A stretch of 64,000 bases of DNA from Oceaniovalibus sp. ACAM 378 (lineage in GTDB: Bacteria > Pseudomonadota > Alphaproteobacteria > Rhodobacterales > Rhodobacteraceae): positions 248,001 through 312,000 of the forward strand of contig NZ_VSJK01000002.1 of NCBI RefSeq assembly GCF_008085915.1, in the 5' to 3' direction. The notes beneath the pieces are model-generated. The model was given only the letters and a program-made list of their open reading frames with translations, was not told the origin of the DNA and made no database searches. Of the stretch, positions 8,416-20,978 are shown piece by piece (position 1 is the first letter of the stretch; every line of letters begins with the position of its first letter). A program made the translations under genes and the position numbers.

Positions 8416-9393
8416 CTAACCGGCAATCTTGCGAAAGCTCGTCGGTCGCGGCTCTTGCTGCTTTTTCGACCTTCGGTTTTCCGCCCGGGCAATGGCACGG
8501 TCGAACGTCTTGCGGATCCGATGGGTCTTGCTCGCACTGGGTCGGATCGGATTGCCGATGGAGATTTCAATATCAAGCGGGTCGCCGTTATCGTACTCGA
8601 TATTCTTCTCGTCCAGCAGGTCCTGAATTTCCCTTTCCAACCCGATGGATGGCTCCAGCGTCGCCTTGTTCGAGACCAGCACAAATGCACCGTTTCCGGC
8701 ATAGGCCATCATGTAACCGCTGGGTCCAAAGACATCATGCACGGTGTCGGCAAACTCGGTAAGCGCATAGGTGAATTCGTCACGCGACGCCCGCGCGAAG
8801 ATCATGTCGATCCGATCAATCTTGATGGCAAGCACCTGAGAACAGACCAGCCCGGACCGCGACAGTTGCAGGATATAGTTGGCCAGCGCCGCGTATTCGA
8901 TCAGCTCTTTAAAGCCGACGATCTGGATTTCATCGGATATGTCGAATGTCTTTTCCGGTTCATCCGCCACCGGGACGTCATTCTTTGGCGCAGCCAGTGC
9001 TGCAAGTTCGCGTCGCGCGCTGACGACTTCTTGCGCCATCCGCAGACGGGCACCCAGCTCGATGATGTCGATCGGTTTGGTCGCGTAATCCGTGGCACCG
9101 GCTTGGAATGCGCTGTCGATATAAGTTTTTTCGGTCATCGCCGTCAGCATGATGATCGGGGTTTTGCGATAGGTCGGCATTGCGCGAATTTGTTCGCACA
9201 GCTCGATTCCATCCATTCCCGGCATATTGATGTCGAGCAGCAGACATTCGAAATCCTCGTCGGCACTGTTCATCATTTCCAGAGCGACGTCACCCGACAA
9301 TGCGGTTTCAACTTTGCTATATCCGATCCTCGCGCAGATCATCGTGAGAAGTTCGAGAATAAAGTAGTCGTCATCAACAGCGAGAATCTTCAT
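8416..9393 (-). CDS. Response regulator with degenerate GGDEF-like output domain
   Basis: 325 residues. The N-terminal receiver has acidic residues at 7-9, phosphoacceptor Asp54 in LLLDINMPGMDG, and Lys106 in KPID. A linker of about 35 residues precedes a domain (about 150-315) with GGDEF-like landmarks: AIKIDRID for the metal-binding strand and ISIGNPIRP plus RAIARAENR for the C-terminal helix. However, YAGNGAFVLV replaces the GGDEF loop, so diguanylate cyclase activity is unlikely. The same domain is found in the membrane-anchored regulator at 2044. ATG 9393 is preferred over GTG 9399 because GAGGTG lies just upstream. The gene converges on the histidine kinase gene. Confidence 0.87.
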   Translation of the reverse strand: MKILAVDDDYFILELLTMICARIGYSKVETALSGDVALEMMNSADEDFECLLLDINMPGMDGIELCEQIRAMPTYRKTPIIMLTAMTEKTYIDSAFQAGATDYATKPIDIIELGARLRMAQEVVSARRELAALAAPKNDVPVADEPEKTFDISDEIQIVGFKELIEYAALANYILQLSRSGLVCSQVLAIKIDRIDMIFARASRDEFTYALTEFADTVHDVFGPSGYMMAYAGNGAFVLVSNKATLEPSIGLEREIQDLLDEKNIEYDNGDPLDIEISIGNPIRPSASKTHRIRKTFDRAIARAENRRSKKQQEPRPTSFRKIAG

Positions 9394-9899
9394 GAGCACC
9401 TCAGGAAAGTTGGTTTCGGCACTTACGCTACCGGACGGGAGAAAAAACTCGTCTCCGAGCCGTTAGAAACCCTTCCGGCCATTTCGGATTTCGGGCACGT
9501 TGAACTGTACGAGGTCGCGCGATCAATATATCATGCCACCTTGATTTCTCAAACAGCTATACCCTGGGTTGAATTTCGGCAAGATCCCGAACCGGTTCGG
9601 AGTCATATTTTCCCGCGTTATTCGGCGCTTGAGATCGCGCCTGATGGTGCAGAAACCAGTCTCGACAAAATCCACTGCCCTTTTTGGACATCTTATAATT
9701 CAGTATCGCGCCGAGATGCCCTTCGCCCGGTTTATCCCTGTGTCGATAGGTTCGATCCTTGATGGTGCGGAAGGGTAAAACAGGGATGTTGGGCAGTGGA
9801 TTGGAACGGCAATGGCGTATTAACCTGTCGGTTGGATCAGCCGATTCATGAGGGGCCGAATGAAAGCGACCCCGCTCAACTCAAGCGGTCGTTCTGATT
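9394..9899. other. 506-bp intergenic region between two minus-strand genes
   Basis: No gene or clear regulatory element was recognised. The part near 9394-9700 should carry the promoter of the response regulator gene. A long plus-strand open frame crossing this area is the antisense shadow of that gene and was not called. Confidence 0.5.
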
Positions 9900-11180
9900 T
9901 CATCCGTTGTCACTCAGGATCCGGCCAGCCAGATAGAGACTGCCACAGATAAGGATCCGTGCCTCGGCGTCGGTTGCCACGATGTCGCGGATCGCTTGTG
10001 CAACTGTCGATGCGGTGGTGGCCGAAATGCCGCATTGCTCTGCCGCTGCACGGGTCGTTTCGGCGGGCAGGGTGTTGGTTTCGCCCGGGATGTCGACGGC
10101 ATAGAGTCGGGCGGTGTGGGGGGCGATCGGGCGCAGAAATCCCGCGACGTCCTTGGTGTTCAACATGCCGCAGATCACATGCAGCTTTGGGCCCGGCATG
10201 GTGGCCAGCGTTGCAGCAACAGCCGCACCCGCCGCCGGGTTGTGCCCGCCATCAAGCCAGATCGGCGCGCCGCCTGCCAGATCAACCAGCGGCCCGTGCG
10301 AGAGCCGTTGCATCCGCGCGGGCCATTGGGCGTCGGTCACCGCCGCCTCGCAGGCCGCCGCATCAACTCCAAGGTAACGCAGGGCAGCCAAAGCAGTACC
10401 GGCATTGTCGAACTGATGCGGCCCCGCAAGGATCGGCGGTGGCAGGTCCAGCAGGCCGGTTTCATCCTGAAACACCAACCGCCCGTGTTCGCGGCCCACA
10501 TGCCAGTGCTGGCCATGGGCGATCAACGGCGCAGACAGGCGGGCGGCGATTTTTTCGATCACTTCCATCGCGCCATCGTCCTGCCGTGCCACGATGCAGG
10601 GCACGCCACGCTTGAGTATTCCGGCCTTTTCGCCGGCGATTTCGGCCAGAGTTTCGCCCAGATACTGCTGGTGATCGATGGACACCGGGGTGATCACGGT
10701 CAGGCGGGGTTGTTCCACCACGTTCGTTGCATCGAGCCGTCCGCCCAGCCCGACCTCAAGCAAGGTATAATCGGCAGGCGTGCGGGCAAAAGCCAGAAGA
10801 GCGGCACAGGTGGTGATCTCGAAATAGGTGATGTTGTCGTCACCGTTGACGCGGCGGCATTCGTCGAGCACCGCCGTCAGGTGATCTTCTTCGATCAATG
10901 TGCCCGCCAGCCGGATCCGTTCGTGGAATCGCGCCAGATGCGGCGAGGTATAGGCGTGCACGCGATGGCCCGCCTGTTCCAGCCCGGCACGGATCATCGC
11001 CTGTGTCGAACCCTTGCCGTTGGTACCTGCGATATGAATCACCGGCGGCAGATCCCGTTCGGGATGGCCCAGCCGGGCCAGCAGGCGCCACATCCGGTCC
11101 AGCGTCAGATCGATGATCTTGGGGTGCAGTGCCATCATCCGCGCCAGGATCGCGTCGGAACCCTGAGTTTCTGTCGTCAT
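9900..11180 (-). CDS. folC: Bifunctional folylpolyglutamate synthase / dihydrofolate synthase
   Basis: 426 residues of the Mur ligase-like FolC family. FolC adds glutamate to dihydropteroate and extends the polyglutamate tail of folates, in the cytosol with ATP. Motifs in order: P-loop GTNGKGST, AYTSPHLARF, the LLEVGLGGRLDATN stretch, and DGGHNPAA near the C-terminal domain. The ATG at 11180 was chosen over an upstream in-frame start (11228) because that extension overlaps the end of accD. The accD gene ends 22 bp upstream on the same strand, the familiar accD-folC operon. Confidence 0.95.
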   Translation of the reverse strand: MTTETQGSDAILARMMALHPKIIDLTLDRMWRLLARLGHPERDLPPVIHIAGTNGKGSTQAMIRAGLEQAGHRVHAYTSPHLARFHERIRLAGTLIEEDHLTAVLDECRRVNGDDNITYFEITTCAALLAFARTPADYTLLEVGLGGRLDATNVVEQPRLTVITPVSIDHQQYLGETLAEIAGEKAGILKRGVPCIVARQDDGAMEVIEKIAARLSAPLIAHGQHWHVGREHGRLVFQDETGLLDLPPPILAGPHQFDNAGTALAALRYLGVDAAACEAAVTDAQWPARMQRLSHGPLVDLAGGAPIWLDGGHNPAAGAAVAATLATMPGPKLHVICGMLNTKDVAGFLRPIAPHTARLYAVDIPGETNTLPAETTRAAAEQCGISATTASTVAQAIRDIVATDAEARILICGSLYLAGRILSDNG

Positions 11181-11202
11181 CGGATCATCCCCGCGCAGCG
11201 GA

Positions 11203-12144
11203 TCAGGGTTTCGGTGCCGGATCGGCAATTTCGGGCTCGGGCTCAGGCAGCGCCTCGACAGGTTCGGGTGCTGGCAATTCCCCGGCGACAGCGGGCGGCA
11301 GGCCCAGCATCATCCGCGTGATCGAGATCAGCTCGTCACGCAGTTTCAGACGCGATGTCACCCGGTCCAGCATGCCGTGGTCCAGCAGATATTCGGCGCG
11401 CTGGAACCCCTCGGGCAGTTTTTCGCGGATCGTCTGTTCGATCACCCGGGGACCGGCGAAACAGATCAGCGCGTTGGGCTCGGCGATATGCACGTCGCCC
11501 AGCATGGCATAGGACGCGGTGACGCCACCCGTCGTGGGGTGGGTCAGCACGACGATATAGGGCAGGCCCGCCTCTTTCAGCATGTCGACCGCAACGGTTG
11601 TACGGGGCATCTGCATCAGCGACAGGATACCTTCCTGCATACGCGCGCCACCAGCGGCGGAAAACAGGATCAGCGGGCGACGGGTTTCCACTGCCTTTTC
11701 GGCGGCGGCAACGATAGCGTTGCCCACATACATGCCCATCGACCCGGCCATGAAGCTAAAATCCTGTCCAGCCGCGACAATCGGGGTGCGCCCGATTTCA
11801 CCCATGGCGACCAGCATCGCCTCTTTCTCGCCGGTTTCCCTTTGAGCGGCCTTCATGCGGTCTGGATATTTCTTCTGATCGCGAAACTGGAGCGGATCGG
11901 CGGGCGGCGTGGGCACTGCGATTTCGCTGAATATTCCACCGTCGAACAGCGCTTCGAACCGGGCGCGGGGGGTGATCACCATGTGGTGATCGCAGTTCGA
12001 ACAGACATTCAGATTGTCGCTCAGCTCGCGGTGAAACAGCATGGTTCCGCATTCGGGACACTTGGTCCACAGGTTCTCGGGCACCTCGCGCCGTGAAAAC
12101 AGCGAGTTGATCTTGGGCCGGACATAGTTCGAGATCCAGTTCAT
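11203..12144 (-). CDS. accD: Acetyl-CoA carboxylase carboxyltransferase beta subunit
   Basis: 313 residues. AccD pairs with AccA to transfer carboxyl from biotin on AccB to acetyl-CoA, giving malonyl-CoA for fatty acid synthesis. The N-terminal zinc ribbon is visible as CPEC and CSNC (four Cys, residues about 28-50), followed by the carboxyltransferase core with [11 protein letters not shown] and [12 protein letters not shown]. The C-terminus carries a Pro/Glu-rich tail that varies between species. Start ATG 12144 (MNWISNYV) matches the family; the open frame extends further upstream without homology. Probably co-transcribed with folC. Confidence 0.97.
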   Translation of the reverse strand: MNWISNYVRPKINSLFSRREVPENLWTKCPECGTMLFHRELSDNLNVCSNCDHHMVITPRARFEALFDGGIFSEIAVPTPPADPLQFRDQKKYPDRMKAAQRETGEKEAMLVAMGEIGRTPIVAAGQDFSFMAGSMGMYVGNAIVAAAEKAVETRRPLILFSAAGGARMQEGILSLMQMPRTTVAVDMLKEAGLPYIVVLTHPTTGGVTASYAMLGDVHIAEPNALICFAGPRVIEQTIREKLPEGFQRAEYLLDHGMLDRVTSRLKLRDELISITRMMLGLPPAVAGELPAPEPVEALPEPEPEIADPAPKP

Positions 12145-12202
12145 CGTTGCCTCGTCTCTGCTGCGTTGGCGCTGACATAATCCCCGGGGGGCGGGAATGC
12201 AA

Positions 12203-13087
12203 TCAAGGGCGCAGCGCGCGACGCACCAGCATCCAAGCCACCAACAGCATCCCCATATCGCCAAACATCAGCAGACGCAGCGGCCCCGCGTCATCCACCG
12301 CATAGGGCGTGACGAACAGCGCCATTCCGGTGATCGTGCCCTTGGTGGCCAGAATCAGGATGGCGATGACATTGTTGGCAAAATGAAACCCCCAGGCGGC
12401 GCCCAGACTGCCGGTTTTCGCCGTCAGATCGCCCGCCGCCAGCCCGAACAGCGTGGCCGACACCACAACCAGCCAGACATTCACGCCCGCCGTTCCGGGA
12501 TCGTAATGCACAGCCCCAAAGGCCAGCGCGGGCAGCAAAAGCCAGACCAGAGGCGAAGCGAACCGCGCGCCCAACTGCTGCATCAGGTATCCCCGGAATA
12601 TCATCTCTTCGGCCCCGGTCTGAATCGCCACGCCGATCAGCGCGAGCGGCAGAAGCAGCAGCCAACGGGACGGTGCAAGGTTCAGTTCCGGCTGATACAT
12701 CGTCAACCACAACGCGATCCCGATGCCATAGACGGCAAGGACAATCCCCGCCGCTGCCGCGAAATCGCGCAGCACCCGCACCCGCGGCCCAAACAGCGAC
12801 GCCGCGCTGCGCCCATGGATCAACCAGACGGCCAGAACCGGTCCAAGAGCCATTCCGATAAATGTCGACAGCAGGATGAGAACGGCGCGCGGCGTGACCG
12901 GTCTGCTCAACTCGGTGGCGAAGATCAGCGCGCGGTCCACATCGCCAATCAGCCAGGCCGCCCCAAGCAGGCCACCGATCCACAGGAACGCACAGGCGAC
13001 GATCAGCACCACCCCCGGCACCAGCCGCCACAGCTGCGGCTTGCGGCGCGCGGACTGCACGTACCGCTCGAACGGGGTCTTTTTCAT
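12203..13087 (-). CDS. CPBP family intramembrane glutamic endopeptidase
   Basis: 294 residues with about eight hydrophobic helices. The CPBP (CAAX protease / bacteriocin-processing) motifs are all present: EExxxR as [10 protein letters not shown], FxxxH as FGAVHYDP, and the late GFHFANN with its His and Asn. These line the metal-independent or metal-assisted glutamate protease active site within the inner membrane. Start ATG 13087 is preceded by GGCAGGTG. The substrate is unknown; family members process prenylated proteins, membrane regulators or peptides. It is divergent from ilvD and 58 bp upstream of accD on the same strand. Confidence 0.9.
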   Translation of the reverse strand: MKKTPFERYVQSARRKPQLWRLVPGVVLIVACAFLWIGGLLGAAWLIGDVDRALIFATELSRPVTPRAVLILLSTFIGMALGPVLAVWLIHGRSAASLFGPRVRVLRDFAAAAGIVLAVYGIGIALWLTMYQPELNLAPSRWLLLLPLALIGVAIQTGAEEMIFRGYLMQQLGARFASPLVWLLLPALAFGAVHYDPGTAGVNVWLVVVSATLFGLAAGDLTAKTGSLGAAWGFHFANNVIAILILATKGTITGMALFVTPYAVDDAGPLRLLMFGDMGMLLVAWMLVRRALRP

Positions 13088-13165
13088 TGCACCTGCCTGT
13101 TTTCGGCAAGCTATCCGTCGCCTCTGTGAGTGGCAATCTGTCTTGTGAAAATCCGCCTGCTCGCC

Positions 13166-13213
13166 TATGCCAAAGGCATGTGATGTAAGTATGCCGCAGG
13201 CATGTGATGTAAG
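13166..13213. repeat. Tandem duplication of a 24-bp unit containing a small dyad
   Basis: Two copies of a 24-bp unit abut (13166-13189 and 13190-13213). Each reads TATGCC, three variable bases (AAA or GCA), then GGCATGTGATGTAAG. Within each unit ATGCC and GGCAT form an inverted repeat around the variable triplet. The second copy ends inside the AAGGAG ribosome-binding site of ilvD. The pair occupies the divergent intergenic region between the CPBP protease gene and ilvD. Confidence 0.8.
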
Positions 13214-13224
13214 GAGAAACGACC

Positions 13225-14988
13225 GTGCTGAAAGGCAAGACCGACAAATCCCGACTGCCCTCGCGCCATGTGACCGAAGGACCGTCACGTGCGCCGCACC
13301 GTTCCTACTACTATGCCATGGGGCTGGATCAGGCGCAGATTGATCAGCCATTCGTCGGCGTTGCCACCTGCTGGAACGAGGCGGCACCTTGCAATATTTC
13401 GCTGAGCCGTCAGGCTCAGGCGGTCAAGTTGGGCGTCATGGCAGGCGGCGGCACGCCGCGCGAATTCACCACCATCACCGTGACCGACGGCATTGCCATG
13501 GGCCACGAGGGGATGCGTTCGTCGCTGGCATCGCGCGAAGCCATCGCCGACACCGTCGAGCTGACCATGCGCGGCCACTGCTATGACGCCATCGTCGGGC
13601 TGGCCGGGTGTGACAAATCCCTGCCGGGGATGATGATGGCGATGATCCGGCTGAACACACCGTCGGTCTTTGTCTATGGCGGGTCGATCCTGCCGGGCCG
13701 GGTGCCTTCAGGCGCCGACGTGCCCGAGGATTTCCTTAACCGCGACCTGACCGTGCAGGATATGTTCGAGGCGGTGGGCCGCCAGCAGAACGGCACCCTG
13801 TCCGAAGCTGCACTTGCCATTCTTGAGCGTGTAGCCTGCCCCAGCGCGGGCGCCTGCGGTGGCCAGTTCACCGCCAACACCATGGCCTGTGTGTCCGAGG
13901 CAATCGGGCTGGCCCTGCCCAATTCGTCCGGCGCACCCGCACCCTATGAATCCCGCGATCAGTATTCTGTCGCCTCGGGCGAGGCGGTGATGAGGCTGAT
14001 CGAACAGAATATCCGCGCCCGCGACATCGTGACCCGCAAGTCGTTGGAAAATGCGGCCCGGGTTGTTGCCTGCACCGGCGGATCGACCAACGCCGGTCTG
14101 CACCTCCCCGCCATGGCCCATGAAGCGGGGATCGATTTCTTCCTGGATGACGTCTGCGAGATCTTCCGCGACACGCCCTATTTCGTCGATCTGAAACCGG
14201 GCGGCGCCTATGTTGCCAAGGATTTGTACGAGGCGGGCGGTGTGCCCGTGGTGATGAAGGAATTGCGCAAGGCGGGTTTGATCCACGAGGATTGCATGAC
14301 CTGCACCGGCGAGGAAATGGGCGCGGTTCTGGATCGTATGGAGGGCGAGGCCGACGGCCGCGTCATTCACCCGGTTTCCAACCCGATCACGAAAACCGGC
14401 GGTGTCGTCGGGCTGAAAGGCAACCTTGCCCCCGAGGGCGCCATCGTCAAGGTGGCGGGCATGAGCCCCGAAGAACAGGTGTTCACCGGTCCGGCCCGCG
14501 TGTTCGAGTGCGAGGAAGACGCCTTTGAGGCCGTCAAGGCCCGCGCCTATAAAGAGGGCGAGGTTCTGGTGATCCGCAACGAAGGCCCGTCAGGTGGCCC
14601 TGGTATGCGCGAAATGCTGTCGACCACCGCCGCCCTGTCAGGACAGGGGATGGGCAAGAAGGTCGCGCTGATCACCGACGGGCGCTTCTCGGGCGCGACG
14701 CGGGGGTTCTGCATCGGCCATGTCGGCCCCGAGGCGGCTTATGGCGGGCCGATTGCCCTGCTGAAAGACGGTGACGTGATCACCATCGATGCGACAACGG
14801 GCGAACTCTCCGTCGCGCTGGACGATACCGAACTGGCGGCGCGCAAGGCGGCTTGGGGCGGGGCACGGCCCACCAACTATGCCAGCGGGGCGTTGTGGAA
14901 ATATGCGCAACTGGTCGGGCCAACATGGCAGGGCGCGGTCACCCATCCGGGCGCTGCCGTCGAAACCCATATCTATATGGATCTCTGA
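13225..14988 (+). CDS. ilvD: Dihydroxy-acid dehydratase
   Basis: 587 residues of the IlvD/Edd family. IlvD dehydrates 2,3-dihydroxy acids to 2-keto acids in branched-chain amino acid synthesis, using an iron-sulfur cluster. Cluster cysteines are visible at Cys56 (EAAPCNISL), Cys129 ([11 protein letters not shown]) and about Cys211 ([14 protein letters not shown]). [17 protein letters not shown] and [13 protein letters not shown] are diagnostic of IlvD rather than the sugar-acid dehydratase paralogue at 22279. It begins with GTG 13225 behind a perfect AAGGAG (13211-13216). The upstream 24-bp tandem repeat overlaps that ribosome-binding site. Confidence 0.96.
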   Translation: MLKGKTDKSRLPSRHVTEGPSRAPHRSYYYAMGLDQAQIDQPFVGVATCWNEAAPCNISLSRQAQAVKLGVMAGGGTPREFTTITVTDGIAMGHEGMRSSLASREAIADTVELTMRGHCYDAIVGLAGCDKSLPGMMMAMIRLNTPSVFVYGGSILPGRVPSGADVPEDFLNRDLTVQDMFEAVGRQQNGTLSEAALAILERVACPSAGACGGQFTANTMACVSEAIGLALPNSSGAPAPYESRDQYSVASGEAVMRLIEQNIRARDIVTRKSLENAARVVACTGGSTNAGLHLPAMAHEAGIDFFLDDVCEIFRDTPYFVDLKPGGAYVAKDLYEAGGVPVVMKELRKAGLIHEDCMTCTGEEMGAVLDRMEGEADGRVIHPVSNPITKTGGVVGLKGNLAPEGAIVKVAGMSPEEQVFTGPARVFECEEDAFEAVKARAYKEGEVLVIRNEGPSGGPGMREMLSTTAALSGQGMGKKVALITDGRFSGATRGFCIGHVGPEAAYGGPIALLKDGDVITIDATTGELSVALDDTELAARKAAWGGARPTNYASGALWKYAQLVGPTWQGAVTHPGAAVETHIYMDL

Positions 14989-15081
14989 GCCGTCGATGAT
15001 CGGCCCGTGTTACCCTGATCGCAATCTTTGCGTGTCACCCTTGCGTCGACATCGCGCAAGGAACGACAGAGCGGGCAAGGC

Positions 15082-15855
15082 ATGAAGGGCGGCTGGCGAC
15101 GGGCACTTGGCATCTGGTTCGACCGGCGGGCGCTGATCCGCTGGTCGCGGCTTGCCGATCAGGCGGGCGGGCTTAACCTTGCGCAGCTGCGCCGCCTGCG
15201 CAACAGGGCGGGCGCGTTGCAACGGCGGCTGAACCGGGTGATCCACACGGCAGACGGGCGGTTGGCCCTGCCACATATCGGCAGCGACGCGATCCAGAAA
15301 CCGCTTGGCACCGACTGGTCCTATCGCCCCGACCTTTGGCGCGGTCCGCTTCCGGCCATCGGTGAGGTCGCTGTCGAAAGTCGCACCCGGATCGGTGAGC
15401 AGGCGACGATATTCCACGACTGCCGGATTTCAGAACTGACCTTTCGCCAGTTGCGCAATACTCACGAAGACGATCTGGCACCCTTCGGTCTGCGGATGGA
15501 TGTGTTCCGGTTCGACGGGTCGTTCCTGTCGCTGGTCGTCGATCTGCCGGACGGGGCGGCGCAGGGGCTGCAAAAGCGCCATATACTCCAGCTTGATACC
15601 ATCGTCGAAATGGAAAAACCGTTGGAGATCTTTGTCCGTCTGAACGTGCGCCACGGGCCGAATACTGAACAGATCGTGCGCGAATTGCCCATTGGCCCGG
15701 GAACGCGGAGTGTGGAATTCGATCTGGCCTATACCCGGCTGAACGAAAAGCGGGTTGAAAAGGTCTGGATCGACCTGATCTTTGAAGACCCCGAGATGAA
15801 CCAGATCATCCTGCGCGATCTGACCGTCACCCGTCGCCCAAGGGCCGAGATGTGA
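15082..15855 (+). CDS. Conserved hypothetical protein (DUF6478-like)
   Basis: 257 residues, soluble, no signal peptide. The N-terminus is rich in Arg and Leu and probably helical (residues about 30-60). The middle carries PLGTDWSYRPDLWRGPL, then a beta-rich C-terminal half ending in a predicted helix. It reminds me of the Rhodobacterales family DUF6478, but this is from memory. ATG 15082 follows GGGCAAGG; the open frame extends upstream to 15028 without support. The next gene starts 13 bp downstream, so the two form an operon. No function is assigned. Confidence 0.75.
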   Translation: MKGGWRRALGIWFDRRALIRWSRLADQAGGLNLAQLRRLRNRAGALQRRLNRVIHTADGRLALPHIGSDAIQKPLGTDWSYRPDLWRGPLPAIGEVAVESRTRIGEQATIFHDCRISELTFRQLRNTHEDDLAPFGLRMDVFRFDGSFLSLVVDLPDGAAQGLQKRHILQLDTIVEMEKPLEIFVRLNVRHGPNTEQIVRELPIGPGTRSVEFDLAYTRLNEKRVEKVWIDLIFEDPEMNQIILRDLTVTRRPRAEM

Positions 15856-15868
15856 AAGGGAAACTGCC

Positions 15869-16252
15869 ATGTCAGACCTGAGCCTGACCGCCACATGTGC
15901 CCGAAACGGCATCTGGCAGGGGATCGTGACCCGCAACGGGCCCGAGGGCGAAACCCTGCCCGCGGTCGCCGTCACCCACCGCGAACAGCCGTTGGACGAT
16001 GTCACGCTCGACCCTGTCGAGGGGCAGGCCGGTCAGTGGACCTTGCGTGTGCCGATCCCCGCCCGGCTGTTGTCGGACGGGGTGCAGACCTTTCTGATCC
16101 GCGATGTGGCGACGGACGTTCAGCTTGGGTCGTTCTCGATCGCCATGGGAGACGCGTTGGGGCCCGAGATCCGCGCCGAGGTCGATTTACTGCGTGCCGA
16201 GCTGGATATGCTGAAACGCGCGTTCCGCCGTCACTGTCTGGAAACGGCCTGA
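15869..16252 (+). CDS. Small conserved hypothetical protein
   Basis: 127 residues following the preceding gene by 13 bp, with ribosome-binding site AAAGGGAAA. The first 90 residues look beta-rich, and the last 25 (around EIRAEVDLLRAELDMLKRAF) form a likely amphipathic helix or coiled coil that could mediate oligomerisation or partner binding. No catalytic motif is visible. Its tight linkage to the gene at 15082 suggests a shared function. Confidence 0.75.
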   Translation: MSDLSLTATCARNGIWQGIVTRNGPEGETLPAVAVTHREQPLDDVTLDPVEGQAGQWTLRVPIPARLLSDGVQTFLIRDVATDVQLGSFSIAMGDALGPEIRAEVDLLRAELDMLKRAFRRHCLETA

Positions 16253-16327
16253 GGCGGGCAGGGGGCCGATTACGCCGCGAACCCTGCACCTGTTGATCTG
16301 CCCTTTGTCCCTGCCAAACATGTCTGA

Positions 16328-19305
<2,978 letters not shown>

Positions 19306-19475
19306 GCGTTCACTTCCTTTTTCCCGAAGTCAGGCCCACAGGGCCAGCTGACATCGTTGCATATCACACCCGTGCCGCAGTTCGCTGCGCGGGTGCGCAG
19401 ACAGGCGGGTGACGCGCCAAGGTTCCATGGCGGTGCGGCCATTGTCCAGCCCCGGTGTCGCGTCGCCGGTCCGGT

Positions 19476-20978
19476 TCACATCGTCGCGCCGATCTGCCAG
19501 GGCACGAATTCATAGTCGCCCAGACCCTGTGCCTCGGATTTGCTCGCCTCGCCGCTGGCCACGCGCAGGATCATCTCATAGATCTCGCGCCCCTTCTCTT
19601 CCAGCGTCTTGCCGCCATCCAGCATTTCGCCGGCGTTCACATCCATATCCTCGGTCATCCGGGTGTACATTTCGGTGTTCGTCGCCACCTTGATCGTCGG
19701 TGAAGGCTTGGAGCCGAAAGCCGATCCGCGCCCCGTGGTGAAAACCACCACCTGACAGCCCCCGGCGATCTGCCCGGTGACCGACGCGGGGTCGTAGCCC
19801 GGCGAATCCATGAAGGTGAACCCTTTGGCCGTCACCGGCTCGGCATAACGGTACACCCCCATCAGGGGCGAAGTGCCGCCTTTGGCCGCCGCGCCCAGCG
19901 ATTTTTCGAGGATTGTCGTCAATCCGCCCTTCTTGTTTCCCGGGCTTGGGTTGTTGTCCATGCTGCCCTTGTTGCGGGCGGTATAATCCTCCCACCAGTG
20001 GATCAGCGAGATCAGTTTCTCGCCCGTGGCCCGGTCAATGGCGCGGCGGGTCAGCAGGTGCTCGGCGCCGTAAATCTCGGGCGTTTCCGCCAGAACGCCG
20101 GTGCCGCCCTGTGCCGCCAACAGATCACAGGCATATCCCAATGCGGGGTTGGCCGTGATCCCGCTCCAGGCGTCCGAGCCGCCGCATTGCAGCGCGACCT
20201 TCAATTCAGAGACCGGGCAGGGTTCGCGCACACATTCGTTGGCAATGGGCAGCATGACACGGACTTTTTCGATCCCCCGCTCGATCGTCTGGCGCAGCCC
20301 GGCAACGCCTTGAATGTTCATCGCCTGAAACAGCGGCCCCTGTTTCAGGCCCCATGCCTCGAGCAGCCAGTCGATCTGGTTCATCTCGCAGCCAAGCCCG
20401 ACCATCACCACGCCCGCATGGTTCGGGTGGCTCGCATAGCCCCACATCACGCGCTGCAATGCCTCGAATCCGTCACCGTCTCCGGCCATGCCGCAGCCGG
20501 TGCCGTGGACAAAGGCGACCACGCCGTCGACATTGGGAAATTGTGCCAGTTCCTCGGGGCCGAACGCATCGGCAATGCGGCGTGCGGCGGTGGCCGAACA
20601 GTTTACCGATGTGACGATGGCGATATAGTTGCGGGTGCCGACGCTGCCGTTTTCGCGCCGGTATCCCATGAAGGTGTCGCCACTTGCAGGTGTCACATGG
20701 CGCATATCGGTCGAAAATTCGTATTCCACCTCGGTATTGCGGAATTCGGTGTTCTGGGTGTGGACATGGGCGCCCTGCGCGATGTCTTCGGCGGCCAGCC
20801 CGATGAACTGTGCATATTTGCGAATCTGCTCACCCTTCGCGATTGCGCGGGTGGCGATCTTGTGGCCCGACGGGATCAGGCCTGCGGTCGTAAAGTTTTC
20901 TATCGCATGGCCCGCCGGCAGGCTGCGGGTGGCCGTCACGACGTTGTCGTCGGCGTCAAGGCGGATGAAATCGGTCAT
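19476..20978 (-). CDS. UxaA-family sugar-acid dehydratase (altronate/galactarate dehydratase-like)
   Basis: 500 residues. The N-terminal 90 residues form an SAF-type domain (PAGHAIENF, AKGEQIRKYAQFIG). The long C-terminal domain has the galactarate/altronate dehydratase signatures YRRENGSVGTRNYIA, VHGTGCGMAGDG, GLGCEMNQI, LQCGGSDAWSGITANPALG and FTTGRGSAFGSKPSPTIKVATN. These iron-dependent enzymes dehydrate aldonic or aldaric acids to 2-keto-3-deoxy acids. ATG 20978 begins MTDFIRL; an upstream frame extension to 21146 is unsupported. It is divergent from the sugar-acid block at 21447 and probably co-transcribed with the HIBADH-type gene. The precise substrate is unknown. Confidence 0.88.
   Translation of the reverse strand: MTDFIRLDADDNVVTATRSLPAGHAIENFTTAGLIPSGHKIATRAIAKGEQIRKYAQFIGLAAEDIAQGAHVHTQNTEFRNTEVEYEFSTDMRHVTPASGDTFMGYRRENGSVGTRNYIAIVTSVNCSATAARRIADAFGPEELAQFPNVDGVVAFVHGTGCGMAGDGDGFEALQRVMWGYASHPNHAGVVMVGLGCEMNQIDWLLEAWGLKQGPLFQAMNIQGVAGLRQTIERGIEKVRVMLPIANECVREPCPVSELKVALQCGGSDAWSGITANPALGYACDLLAAQGGTGVLAETPEIYGAEHLLTRRAIDRATGEKLISLIHWWEDYTARNKGSMDNNPSPGNKKGGLTTILEKSLGAAAKGGTSPLMGVYRYAEPVTAKGFTFMDSPGYDPASVTGQIAGGCQVVVFTTGRGSAFGSKPSPTIKVATNTEMYTRMTEDMDVNAGEMLDGGKTLEEKGREIYEMILRVASGEASKSEAQGLGDYEFVPWQIGATM

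Noticed and set aside
12197-13129. 310-codon plus-strand open frame
   Set aside because: Opposite the CPBP protease gene; Gln/Arg/His-rich shadow, while the CPBP motifs are clear on the minus strand.
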